From a virus: a stretch of DNA of 40,912 nt. The notes below the pieces were generated by a model that had not been told where the DNA came from, made no database searches, and saw only the letters and a list, made by a program, of their open reading frames with translations. The position numbers were made by a program, and so were the translations under genes. The stretch spans positions 1 to 40,912 of the IMG/VR virus record IMGVR_UViG_3300022902_000614; one strand, written 5' to 3'. The number at the start of each line of letters is the position of its first letter. Within the stretch, counting starts at the first letter, position 1. Of the stretch, positions 8,729 to 17,126 are shown piece by piece.

Positions 8729-11700
8729 ATGAAAGACGATCAAAAAGATTTAGATTTAAGTAAGGTTCTAGCAACTTCTCTTGCTTATACTAAAAAACAA
8801 TTAAAAAAAACTAAAGAAGAACTTGTAGAGGATATAAAAGAAATTTTAGATCCTGTTACTGGTGAAACAGTTAAAGTTCTTGAAATTAAAGGCACTGTAG
8901 GTCCTAAGGGAGAAAAGGGAGAAAAGGGCGAAAAGGGGCTTGCTGGCGAAGTGGGCGTTAAAGGAATATCAGGAAGAATTGGTCCACAAGGTGTTCAGGG
9001 TCCTAGGGGAGATTTAGGAGATATTGGACCTATAGGACCAATGGGAGAAAAGGGAGAATCTGGTGATGATGCTGATGTAACTAAACTCGTAAAAGAGTTA
9101 GATAATTTTAAAGAAGTTGTTAAAAAGATTAGTAAAAAAGCCACTTTAACTGCCCAACGAGTGGCCGGTGGAAGTGGTTGGGGAGAATCTGGTGGAGGCG
9201 GAGGAGGGGATACTTCTTCCGGAAGTGCGGGTAGTTCCGGAAGTTCTGGCTTGACATATGCATCTTCTGGTTCTGCTGGAAGTGCTGGTTCTTCTGGAAT
9301 TTCTGGAACTGCGGGTTCTGCGGGAAGTGCTGGCTCTGCTGGAACATCTGGAACTTCTGGTGCTGATGGTCCAATTGGAACTTCTGGTTCTGCTGGTTCT
9401 TCTGGATTGACATATGCTTCTTCTGGCTCTGCTGGAACTTCTGGATCATCTGGAGCTGATGGTCCAATTGGTACTTCTGGTTCTGCTGGTTCTTCTGGAA
9501 GTGCAGGAAGTGCTGGAAGTGCAGGATCATCTGGAACATCTGGTTCTTCTGGAATTTCTGGAACTGCGGGAACTTCTGGAACTGCAGGTTCTTCTGGAAG
9601 TACTGGTTCTGCAGGAAGTGCTGGCTCTGCTGGAAGTGCTGGTTCTTCTGGAATTTCTGGAACTGCGGGTTCTGCGGGTTCTGCTGGAAGTGCTGGAACT
9701 TCTGGATCATCTGGAGCTGATGGTCCAATTGGTACTTCTGGTTCTGCTGGTTCTTCTGGATTGACATATGCATCTTCTGGTTCTTCTGGTTCTGCTGGTT
9801 CTTCTGGAAGTGCTGGAACTGCAGGAAGTGCTGGCTCTGCTGGAAGTGCTGGTTCTGCTGGTTCTGCTGGTTCTGCAGGAAGTGCTGGAACTTCTGGATC
9901 ATCTGGAACATCTGGTTCTGCTGGAACATCTGGTTCTGCTGGTTCTTCTGGATTGACATATGCATCTTCTGGTTCTGCTGGTTCTGCGGGTTCTTCTGGA
10001 AGTGTTGGAACTTCTGGATCATCTGGAACATCTGGTTCTGCTGGAAGTTCTGGAAGTTCTGGGACTGTTGGTACTTCTGGTTCATCTGGACATGATGGTG
10101 GTTTTGGGGGTGCTTCATTTGCATATCGTTACAGTACAGATCAATCAACGAATGATCCAGGTACGGGTAAATTGGCATTTACATTAACTACTGGTGCTTT
10201 TACATATCCCACTACTGCTAATAGATTGAGAATAAGTGATACTGATCAAGATGGCACGACAATTGATTCTTTCTTACAGACAATTGATGATGTTGCTTTT
10301 AGTGTTCCAAAAGGCCATTTTCGAATTTATGATAAATCAGCTCCTGAAAAGTATTTCTTATACAGCATTAATGAATTTGATACCACAAATCCCTCATGGT
10401 ATTATGTGGATGTTACATTTTTAGATTCTTCATTAAATAATTTTCAAAACAATACTGAAATTGTTGCTTCATTCGCAAGAACTGGTGATTCTGGTACCGC
10501 TGGAACTTCTGGATCATCTGGATCATCTGGCTCTGCTGGAAGTGCTGGTTCTGCTGGTTCTGCAGGAAGTGCTGGTAGTGCTGGAACTTCTGGATCATCT
10601 GGATCATCTGGCTCTGCTGGAAGTGCTGGTTCTGCTGGTTCTGCAGGAAGTGCTGGTAGTGCTGGCTCTGCTGGAACTTCTGGCTCTGCTGGAACATCTG
10701 GTTCTGCTGGTTCTTCTGGTTCTGCTGGTTCTTCTGGAAGTGCAGGAAGTGCTGGAAGTGCAGGATCATCTGGCTCTGCTGGAACTTCTGGCTCTGCTGG
10801 AACATCTGGTTCTGCTGGTTCTTCTGGTTCTGCTGGAACTGCAGGAAGTGCGGGTTCCGCAGGAAGTGCTGGAAGTGCTGGATCATCTGGCTCTGCAGGA
10901 AGTGCAGGAAGTGCTGGCTCTGCTGGAAGTGCTGGAAGTGCAGGTTCTGCTGGAAGTGCTGGAAGTGCTGGTTCTTCTGGAAGTGCAGGAAGTGCAGGAT
11001 CATCTGGCTCTGCTGGCTCTGCTGGTTCTACTGGTTCCTCTGGTTCTTCTGGATTAACATATGCATCTTCTGGTTCTGCTGGTTCTGCGGGTTCTTCTGG
11101 AAGTGCTGGAACTGCAGGAAGTGCTGGCTCTGCTGGAAGTGCTGGAAGTGCTGGAAGCGCAGGGACTTCTGGAAGTGCTGGAACTTCTGGATCATCTGGA
11201 TCATCTGGCTCTGCTGGAAGTGCTGGTTCTGCTGGTTCTGCAGGAAGTGCTGGTAGTGCTGGCTCTGCTGGAACTTCTGGCTCTGCTGGAACATCTGGTT
11301 CCGCTGGCTCTTCTGGTTCTGCTGGTTCTTCTGGAAGTGCAGGAAGTGCTGGAAGTGCAGGATCATCTGGCTCTGCTGGAACTTCTGGATCATCTGGTAC
11401 TGCTGGTTCTTCTGGTTCTTCTGGTTCTGCTGGAACTGCAGGAAGTGCGGGTTCCGCAGGAAGTGCTGGAAGTGCTGGTTCTTCTGGTCAAGATGGTGGT
11501 TCCTGGATTCATGTTCAAGGTTCAGCAAGTTCTGTTTGGTTAATAAATCATAATTTAGGAGTTAGACCTTTAAATATTGAAGTTGTAGATTCTAACTATG
11601 ATGTAATTTATCCAGAATCAATTCGTTATATTAGTTCAAATACCGCTAAATTAGTTTTTGCTACTGCAATATCTGGTTGGGCGGCATTAACTTTTGGAGA

Positions 11701-12625
11701 AGGAAGTTCTGGAACTTCTGGATCATCTGGTACTGCTGGTTCTTCTGGTTCTTCTGGTTCTGCTGGAACGTCTGGATCTGCGGGAACTTCTGGCTCTGCT
11801 GGTTCTTCTGGAACGTCTGGGACTGCTGGTTCTTCTGGATTAACATATGCATCATCTGGTTCTGCTGGAAGTGCAGGAAGTGCTGGTACTGCTGGAACAT
11901 CTGGCTCTGCTGGAAGTTCTGGAGCTGATGGAGCGCCGACCAGTCCAGCAGGAGCCGCTGGATATGTTCAATATTATGCATCATCATCTTCGCTTGGAGC
12001 GTATTCTGGATATAGAGTAAATGATATTACTACACCAACAGAATTGTATTTTAATGGTGCTATTTTTTCTTCAAGTGGAGTGACTGGATTATCAGCTTTA
12101 AAAGTATATGGAACTTCTGGTTTTGATGGAACAATGACAACTAAGGCCATTGTTCCTGTCGCAAATAATACACACGATATCGGTACATCTACAATGGTAT
12201 ATAACGATATGTATGCGGTTACATTTAATGGAAGAGCAACATCAGCGAGTTGGTCTGACTTGGCCGAGAGATATGAGTCTGATTTGGTATATGATCCAGG
12301 AACTGTTTTATCAATTGGAGGAGAAAAAGAAGTTACTCTATATCAAGCTGAAATGCCTTATGCTGGTGTTGTTTCAGATAATCCTGGATTGAGGATGAAT
12401 GATAGTATGGAACAGAGAAAAAATGAATTTATGATCTTTATTTGTTTGACCGGAAGAATATTAGTTAAGATTGTGGGAAGATGTGTTAAAGGGGACCTTA
12501 TTATGGCTTATAATGATGGTGCAGGAAAATCTATAACTAAATATGAATATAAATCACATAAACACGATTTAATTGGAATAGCATTGTCTGATAGTGATGC
12601 TGGATTTGTTGAAGTGAAAATATGA
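8729..12625 (+). CDS. Collagen-like fibre protein, 1298 residues
   Basis: Residues 1-50 form a Lys/Glu helix. Residues about 54-112 are classic collagen triplets (G-P-K-G-E-K, G-P-Q-G-V-Q). Residues about 160-460, 586-920 and 990-1070 are long Gly-X-Y tracts made almost only of G-S-A, G-S-S, G-T-S and G-T-A, punctuated by G-L-T-Y-A-S-S modules. Two small non-repetitive domains interrupt them (about 461-585 and 921-990); the second has the N-H-N-L-G-V-R-P fibre-tip pattern. The C-terminus (about 1071-1298) has S-W-S-D-L-A-E-R-Y-E-S-D, a domain seen at the ends of marine phage fibres. The probable role is a long trimeric virion fibre or adhesin. Proline is nearly absent from the long tracts, and Ser/Thr could be glycosylated. 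Confidence 0.88.
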   Translation: MKDDQKDLDLSKVLATSLAYTKKQLKKTKEELVEDIKEILDPVTGETVKVLEIKGTVGPKGEKGEKGEKGLAGEVGVKGISGRIGPQGVQGPRGDLGDIGPIGPMGEKGESGDDADVTKLVKELDNFKEVVKKISKKATLTAQRVAGGSGWGESGGGGGGDTSSGSAGSSGSSGLTYASSGSAGSAGSSGISGTAGSAGSAGSAGTSGTSGADGPIGTSGSAGSSGLTYASSGSAGTSGSSGADGPIGTSGSAGSSGSAGSAGSAGSSGTSGSSGISGTAGTSGTAGSSGSTGSAGSAGSAGSAGSSGISGTAGSAGSAGSAGTSGSSGADGPIGTSGSAGSSGLTYASSGSSGSAGSSGSAGTAGSAGSAGSAGSAGSAGSAGSAGTSGSSGTSGSAGTSGSAGSSGLTYASSGSAGSAGSSGSVGTSGSSGTSGSAGSSGSSGTVGTSGSSGHDGGFGGASFAYRYSTDQSTNDPGTGKLAFTLTTGAFTYPTTANRLRISDTDQDGTTIDSFLQTIDDVAFSVPKGHFRIYDKSAPEKYFLYSINEFDTTNPSWYYVDVTFLDSSLNNFQNNTEIVASFARTGDSGTAGTSGSSGSSGSAGSAGSAGSAGSAGSAGTSGSSGSSGSAGSAGSAGSAGSAGSAGSAGTSGSAGTSGSAGSSGSAGSSGSAGSAGSAGSSGSAGTSGSAGTSGSAGSSGSAGTAGSAGSAGSAGSAGSSGSAGSAGSAGSAGSAGSAGSAGSAGSAGSSGSAGSAGSSGSAGSAGSTGSSGSSGLTYASSGSAGSAGSSGSAGTAGSAGSAGSAGSAGSAGTSGSAGTSGSSGSSGSAGSAGSAGSAGSAGSAGSAGTSGSAGTSGSAGSSGSAGSSGSAGSAGSAGSSGSAGTSGSSGTAGSSGSSGSAGTAGSAGSAGSAGSAGSSGQDGGSWIHVQGSASSVWLINHNLGVRPLNIEVVDSNYDVIYPESIRYISSNTAKLVFATAISGWAALTFGEGSSGTSGSSGTAGSSGSSGSAGTSGSAGTSGSAGSSGTSGTAGSSGLTYASSGSAGSAGSAGTAGTSGSAGSSGADGAPTSPAGAAGYVQYYASSSSLGAYSGYRVNDITTPTELYFNGAIFSSSGVTGLSALKVYGTSGFDGTMTTKAIVPVANNTHDIGTSTMVYNDMYAVTFNGRATSASWSDLAERYESDLVYDPGTVLSIGGEKEVTLYQAEMPYAGVVSDNPGLRMNDSMEQRKNEFMIFICLTGRILVKIVGRCVKGDLIMAYNDGAGKSITKYEYKSHKHDLIGIALSDSDAGFVEVKI
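9211..11940 (+). repeat. Low-complexity Gly-Ser-Ala/Thr coding repeat
   Basis: Nine-base units such as GGTTCTGCT and GGAAGTGCT recur hundreds of times in three blocks (about 9211-10100, 10491-11490 and 11700-11940). A longer unit containing TTGACATATGCATCTTCTGG recurs at about 9250, 9410, 9760 and 9950, with close variants near 11050 and 11840. Long copies inside the blocks look duplicated (compare 10500-10680 with 11180-11290). Such DNA expands, contracts and misassembles easily. Long ORFs on the opposite strand here are by-products of the triplet structure. Confidence 0.9.
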
Positions 12626-12805
12626 AAGTATACGATATTGGAATATGCAAATATAACTGATGCACCTTTTTGGGGTAATCTTGATTTTGATAGTGAGATA
12701 GATGAAGAAATGTTATTAAAGAAACTTGGTTCAAGAATCACAAATTTTCTTTATTTGGGAAATGATGATAAATTAATACGGAATAAATTTTGGAGTAAAA
12801 TATAA
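12622..12805 (+). pseudogene. Frameshifted small gene, similar to part of the gene at 30258
   Basis: An ATG at 12622 overlaps the fibre-gene stop in an ATGA arrangement but stops after 12 codons. The +1 frame, open from 12626 to the TAA at 12803-12805, encodes about 59 residues including L-L-K-K-L-G-S-R-I-T-N-F-L-Y-L-G. That closely matches L-L-R-K-L-G-S-K-I-I-N-Y-L-Y-L-G in the protein at 30258-30845. Removing one base near 12634 would join M-K-V-Y to I-L-E-Y-A-N and give an intact ~60-residue protein. It may be a broken gene, a programmed +1 shift or an assembly error. The readable frame is also in frame with the fibre gene, so TGA readthrough is formally possible. Confidence 0.55.
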
Positions 12806-13416
12806 TGGGTTCGCCATGTCCTACCAATTTAACTGGTTTACCTGCACAAGCTGGTACACTAATTCAGCAGTCAGAGATAACTACTTGCAGAACTTCATTA
12901 AATGATGAGTTTACAAGAAGAAGTATAGCGATTTCATCTTGGACCAGCATGGCAGATCCTGTCGCCGCACAAATTTGGAATGAATTGCGTGGAGAAATAG
13001 TAAGTAAGTTATATACCCAAACTCCACCAAGTCCCGCACCAACATTATCTTATGGTGCTGTAAGTGTCGGAGATTTAATAGCCGCCGCACATATAGACGA
13101 TCTGGTAACAAAACTCGATGAATGGAAAGTTGTGTGCGTATGTGATTGTGATTTTTGTCCATGTAATTGTAATTTTTGTCCATGTGATTGTAATTTTTGT
13201 CCATGTGATTGTAATTTTTGTCCATGTAATTGTAATCACTGTCCATGTAACTGTAATTTTTGTCCCTGTAATTGTAATTTTTGTCCCTGTAATTGTAATT
13301 TTTGTCCCTGTAATTGTAATTTCTGTCCTTGTAACTGTAATTTTTGTCCATGTAACTGTAATTTTTGTCCATGTGATTGTAATCACTGTCCATGTAACTG
13401 TAATAACTCGAAATAA
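12805..13416 (+). CDS. Cys-rich heptad-repeat protein, candidate maturation substrate
   Basis: 203 residues with 41 Cys. Residues 1-110 are an ordinary, mostly helical segment with only Cys5 and Cys28. After Cys111, residues 113-196 are exactly 12 heptads C-(N/D)-C-(N/D)-(F/H)-C-P, followed by a partial C-N-C-N-N-S-K end. There is no signal peptide or membrane segment. Three Cys per seven residues, directly followed by two radical SAM/SPASM genes with a third 4 kb on, suggests a peptide substrate with a leader-like N-terminus and a repetitive core. Metal-binding or a disulfide-stapled fibre are alternatives, and the gene follows a fibre gene. Function is inferred from sequence pattern and context. 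Confidence 0.85.
   Translation: MGSPCPTNLTGLPAQAGTLIQQSEITTCRTSLNDEFTRRSIAISSWTSMADPVAAQIWNELRGEIVSKLYTQTPPSPAPTLSYGAVSVGDLIAAAHIDDLVTKLDEWKVVCVCDCDFCPCNCNFCPCDCNFCPCDCNFCPCNCNHCPCNCNFCPCNCNFCPCNCNFCPCNCNFCPCNCNFCPCNCNFCPCDCNHCPCNCNNSK
13141..13413 (+). repeat. 21-bp tandem repeat, 12 full copies plus a partial
   Basis: Units of the type TGTAATTGTAATTTTTGTCCA encode the C-N-C-N-F-C-P heptad without a break. Variation is almost confined to AAT/GAT at two Asn/Asp codons, TTT/CAC at the aromatic codon and the third base of the Pro codon. The low divergence suggests recent expansion or strong homogenisation. Frame is preserved in every copy. Confidence 0.95.
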
Positions 13417-13419
13417 AAA

Positions 13420-14970
13420 ATGAATAATATCCGATTTGATCCTATAAAAGAACAAATGTCACCCGAACAAATGCAACAGCAAATGATGCAAATGCGAAAA
13501 ACGATGGAAGAACAAGAAAAAATGTTAAAACAGATGGGGGGATCAACAATGCCCCAGGGACAGGGTGGTGGTGCAATGTCAAATAATTTTAATCCAATGC
13601 AAAGTTTTAATTTAGATGTTAATGTAACGAGTGAATGTAATCTTGCTTGTACATATTGTTCTGAAGGAGAATCGTGCGGATTGTCATCACAATATCAAGA
13701 AAAAACAGAGATGACTCCTGAAGATATAGAAAAAACAGTTAGGTCATTGGATATGGATAGGTATAGAGATATTAATATAAATTGGTGGGGCGGAGAACCT
13801 TTTGCTAATTTTCTTTTTTGCAAAGATATAATGAAAAGATTGGCTGATACTCAAAAAGTATGTTTTATGTTCTATACTAATGGAACTTATCTTAAAAAGT
13901 ATAAAAAACAGTTAATAGAATTAAAAGGTCTGTTGGGAAATAGATTAGATATGCCGCAACAATCACGTTTACATATTCAAGTATCTTTTGATGGTGAACC
14001 TGTTAATACGATGGAACGTAGAACTAAAGCAGGAGAAAGTGAAAAATTATCTAAAACTGTTTATGCAACTTATAAAGAGTTAAAATCTGATGGTTTTTCT
14101 ATAGGTATTAAAGCAGTCATATCATCTCGCAATTTTAAATATCTTTTTGATGTTTGGAAATGGCATTATGATAATGGAGAATCATATGGACCCACTCCTG
14201 ACACTCACAGTACAGATCCAGATAGAATTGATGGTGCAGTTAAGGAAGAAGAATATATGGGTCACTTAAAGGATCTAAGAGTGAATTTAATGAAAATTGT
14301 GAAATATAGTATAGATCATGATATTAATTTAGAAAATCACTTTAGATGGTTCAGAAAAGAAAAACAAAATTGTGCGGCTGGTATTAATTATCTTTCAATT
14401 GATTTAGACGGTAAAACATATCCTTGTCATGGGTGTATGTATAGACAAAGAGAGGATCATGTAAGAGGCGATTTAATGGAATCTGGTATGCAAATGCAAA
14501 AATTTGTGGATGAAACAACATCATTATATCGTTCTTATTTGGATGAATTTAGAACAGATGGAACATTAGCGTGTAATACATGTACAGCGGATTTTTGTTT
14601 AAAGTGTCCTGCGGGTTCATTTGATGCCGCAGATGCAAAATTTGGTGAAGAACAGGATGCTGGTAAAAAATGGCAAAATCATCCAGCAAATCATCAATTG
14701 TGTCAAGTATGGAAAACACTGGAGCCTGTATCTAAAGCATGGAGAACCCTGTGGATTAAAAAGAATCCGGATTCAATAATTATGATGAATAGACCAGGAA
14801 ATTATTCGCAGGGTCATAATTTAGAAGTCAATTCTATTGAACAGCAAACTCCTGTTATATCTGGTTTATCCAAAGAGCCCACTTCAGAAACGGCCAAGAA
14901 TATAGGTGCAGTTTTTAATATATCAAGCTTACCAAAGAGATCAGAAACTACAGAGAGCAAATATGCCTAG
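13420..14970 (+). CDS. Radical SAM protein with SPASM-type C-terminus (first)
   Basis: 516 residues. Residues 1-60 are a Met/Gln-rich, probably coiled extension not typical of the family. The radical SAM core starts with Cys73-x3-Cys77-x2-Cys80, followed by W-W-G-G-E-P-F (about 124-130), F-Y-T-N-G-T and V-S-F-D-G. The C-terminal part has Cys318, Cys336, Cys339, Cys385, Cys388, Cys393, Cys396 and a later Cys, the pattern of a SPASM domain holding auxiliary Fe-S clusters. SPASM enzymes modify peptides or proteins (thioether, C-C crosslink, epimerisation, formylglycine). It starts 3 bases after the Cys-repeat gene, its likeliest substrate by position. The exact reaction is unknown. Confidence 0.92.
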   Translation: MNNIRFDPIKEQMSPEQMQQQMMQMRKTMEEQEKMLKQMGGSTMPQGQGGGAMSNNFNPMQSFNLDVNVTSECNLACTYCSEGESCGLSSQYQEKTEMTPEDIEKTVRSLDMDRYRDININWWGGEPFANFLFCKDIMKRLADTQKVCFMFYTNGTYLKKYKKQLIELKGLLGNRLDMPQQSRLHIQVSFDGEPVNTMERRTKAGESEKLSKTVYATYKELKSDGFSIGIKAVISSRNFKYLFDVWKWHYDNGESYGPTPDTHSTDPDRIDGAVKEEEYMGHLKDLRVNLMKIVKYSIDHDINLENHFRWFRKEKQNCAAGINYLSIDLDGKTYPCHGCMYRQREDHVRGDLMESGMQMQKFVDETTSLYRSYLDEFRTDGTLACNTCTADFCLKCPAGSFDAADAKFGEEQDAGKKWQNHPANHQLCQVWKTLEPVSKAWRTLWIKKNPDSIIMMNRPGNYSQGHNLEVNSIEQQTPVISGLSKEPTSETAKNIGAVFNISSLPKRSETTESKYA

Positions 14971-16291
14971 TTATCAATTAGAAATATCTGTAACAGAAAA
15001 ATGCAATTTGGGGTGCCCGTATTGCTATGTTGCTAATGTTGATAAATTTATGACTCCTGAAATTTTTGATAAGGCTTGGCCAGAATTTTTACAATTAATT
15101 CAAAGATCAAAAGCCCATGGTCAACAATTTCATTTATCTTTTTTTGGGGGCGAACCACTATTAAATGTGCCATTGATGGATCATGTTTGTAAAAAAGTTA
15201 AAGTTCCTGAATATGAGGATAGATTGGTTGGTCTTACTATGATATCTAATCTATCGTTAATTAACGAAGAAACTGCTGATTGGATATTAGATAATCAGAT
15301 TGGAGTTAGTTGGAGTTTTGATGGTATATCAGCAAACGAATCAAGACCTATTATTAAAAATTTTGGAGAGAATAAAGGATACAATAATGTTTTAGAGATG
15401 TACAGTGATAGACAACATCTTATAAAGAAAGTTACAAAACATAATAAAACATGTAAAATTATGATATTTCCAGGCAATGTTGATTCAATGACAGAAAATT
15501 TTGAATTTTTAGTAGATTTCGGTATTCCTGCTCCTGATTTTTCTATTGTAAGAGATGATATTTGGTCCCTAGACGATATTCATAAATTTAGAGTGGAATG
15601 TCGAAGACTGGCAGATAGAACCATACAATATTATGATGAAGGAAAATTAATATCTAATGGAATGTTTAATCTTCCCCTACAAGACATGTTATTAGGATTA
15701 ACTAAACAAAAACGAGCATTCGGGTGTTTTGCTGGTCATCATGGTTCTATTATGGCAGTAGATGGAACATTTTATCCATGTGCAAGATTTGGCTCAAAGA
15801 AATTATTACCAATGAAAGGCGATGAATATAATTTTGATTATTTTCAATCTGTATTTAATCCTTTAGCATTTGATAAATGTAAAGGATGTAGATTATATAA
15901 AGTGTGTAATGCAGGTTGTACATATTCGCAATTAAGAAATGGTAATCAACCAATCGATTCTGTGTGCGAATTGTTTCATATATATTATGATGAAGCGATA
16001 AGAATGGTAGAAATATGTAAAGATATGCCAACTTTTCAAACATATATTAAGACGCTTTGGGGGGGTAGGACAGGATTTTATGAGCCAAATGCAGATAAAG
16101 AAGAAGTAGATATGTTTGAGATGATAGATGAGGCGTGGCAAAAGAATGAAAAATATAAAAGGTTAACAAATTTTAAAATTAAAACTGAAGAAAAAATTAA
16201 ATCTTTTGATTATAAGGATTATAATTCGACCTTGGCTTTTTTACAATCTAAAGATAATCATAACATAAAGAAACTTCAAAGAGGTACTTGA
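14963..16291 (+). CDS. Radical SAM/SPASM protein (second)
   Basis: Start set at the ATG at 14963, which overlaps the previous stop and gives M-P-S-Y-Q-L-E-I-S-V-T-E-K-C. This places Cys14-x3-Cys18-x2-Cys21 near the N-terminus, as in peptide-modifying radical SAM enzymes; an upstream in-frame start at 14906 would add 19 unlikely residues. F-F-G-G-E-P lies near residue 63 and S-F-D-G near 117. The SPASM part has Cys255, Cys273 and then C-K-G-C-R-L-Y-K-V-C-N-A-G-C, a complete auxiliary-cluster set. The two enzymes in a row may act in sequence or as a complex on the Cys-repeat protein. 443 residues. Confidence 0.93.
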   Translation: MPSYQLEISVTEKCNLGCPYCYVANVDKFMTPEIFDKAWPEFLQLIQRSKAHGQQFHLSFFGGEPLLNVPLMDHVCKKVKVPEYEDRLVGLTMISNLSLINEETADWILDNQIGVSWSFDGISANESRPIIKNFGENKGYNNVLEMYSDRQHLIKKVTKHNKTCKIMIFPGNVDSMTENFEFLVDFGIPAPDFSIVRDDIWSLDDIHKFRVECRRLADRTIQYYDEGKLISNGMFNLPLQDMLLGLTKQKRAFGCFAGHHGSIMAVDGTFYPCARFGSKKLLPMKGDEYNFDYFQSVFNPLAFDKCKGCRLYKVCNAGCTYSQLRNGNQPIDSVCELFHIYYDEAIRMVEICKDMPTFQTYIKTLWGGRTGFYEPNADKEEVDMFEMIDEAWQKNEKYKRLTNFKIKTEEKIKSFDYKDYNSTLAFLQSKDNHNIKKLQRGT

Positions 16292-16304
16292 GAAGAAAGG
16301 TTTT

Positions 16305-17126
16305 ATGGGAATATTTGATGAACCAGTAGTAGACACCAGAACTGCGGACACTGGCGGTCCCACAAAATATTTGCCTGGATATTTAATAGATCGTAAGGAT
16401 GTAACAGTATATCAATTTAGGTCTAATTTGTTTATCATAAAAGATATTGATCATCTTATTGATTTAACGGTATTAAATCATGTAATTGAAAAAACGACAG
16501 GTATTGAAAATTGTGGTAATATGATAGGTGATTTTATCATTATTAAAAATACAGAGAAATCATCAAAATCTTTTAGATTAATATTGAATAACTTTTTATC
16601 TAAATTTGGATTAGTGTATGATCATATGTCTGGGTTACCAACAGAAGTTTATGAAAATCTTAATAGACTTGGTGCTTTACAGATAGGCCACATAGAAATT
16701 AAAGATCATCAAAAAGATATTGTTGAATGTGGAATAGAACCGTTGGTTAGTGGAATTAATATATTTGATGGTGTTGATGTTATAGAATCGTGTGAGGGCC
16801 ATTACGATCAAAACGATCCCGCATATGATACAGACTGGCAATGTTGTGCGTATATAGTTTTTACTGTAGATTCAATGAAAAATTTAAATATTTTTTCGTC
16901 TTCCATAGAAAAAAATATTAAAATTATGTGGAACTATTTTAAATTATTTAACCATGAAGATTGGTCAACAAAAGCGTGGTTTGAAAAAAATGGATTAATG
17001 CTAACGTTTGATGGGGGCAATTCTGATACTCAATTTGAATTTGCTTACAAATATATGGCTATTGAACAAGAAAGAGTATTTGAACAGATAAAATATCTTG
17101 GAAAATTGTTACATGGAAAAAAATAA
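16305..17126 (+). CDS. SCEGH-motif protein (paralogue 1)
   Basis: 273 residues, unknown function. The central part has I-E-P-L-V-x-x-I-N-I-F-D-G-V-D-V-I-E-S-C-E-G-H, shared with the protein at 26964-27764 (I-K-P-L-V-x-x-F-N-V-F-D-G-I-R-T-F-G-S-C-E-G-H). The two also share a C-terminal plan with a hydrophobic helix followed by L-x-L-T/S-F-D/N-x-G. The Ser-Cys-Glu-Gly-His cluster looks like an active or metal site, but I cannot name a reaction. It has its own ribosome site (AAGAAAGG). Having one copy in each half of the island suggests a shared helper or enzymatic role. Confidence 0.85.
   Translation: MGIFDEPVVDTRTADTGGPTKYLPGYLIDRKDVTVYQFRSNLFIIKDIDHLIDLTVLNHVIEKTTGIENCGNMIGDFIIIKNTEKSSKSFRLILNNFLSKFGLVYDHMSGLPTEVYENLNRLGALQIGHIEIKDHQKDIVECGIEPLVSGINIFDGVDVIESCEGHYDQNDPAYDTDWQCCAYIVFTVDSMKNLNIFSSSIEKNIKIMWNYFKLFNHEDWSTKAWFEKNGLMLTFDGGNSDTQFEFAYKYMAIEQERVFEQIKYLGKLLHGKK

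Noticed and set aside
9129-11987. Long open frames on the minus strand and in other plus frames (rich in Gln/His/Phe or Leu/Val) within the fibre gene
   Set aside because: They are created by the nine-base coding periodicity of the Gly-Ser-Ala repeat. They have no ribosome sites and their amino-acid composition is implausible.
12623-12805. TGA readthrough extending the fibre protein by 59 residues as the primary explanation
   Set aside because: The extension resembles a separate gene at 30258, and an ATGA-coupled start exists one frame away. A frameshifted mini-gene fits better, although readthrough is not excluded.
13141-13413. The 21-base repeats as a CRISPR array
   Set aside because: There are no unique spacers; the units are contiguous, in frame and protein-coding, and no cas gene is present.
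12911-13455. Open frames opposite the Cys-heptad gene encoding Lys-Asn-Tyr or Thr-Ile-Thr repeats
   Set aside because: Shadows of the 21-base repeat. The plus frame has the coupled start, the invariant Cys pattern and the right neighbours.
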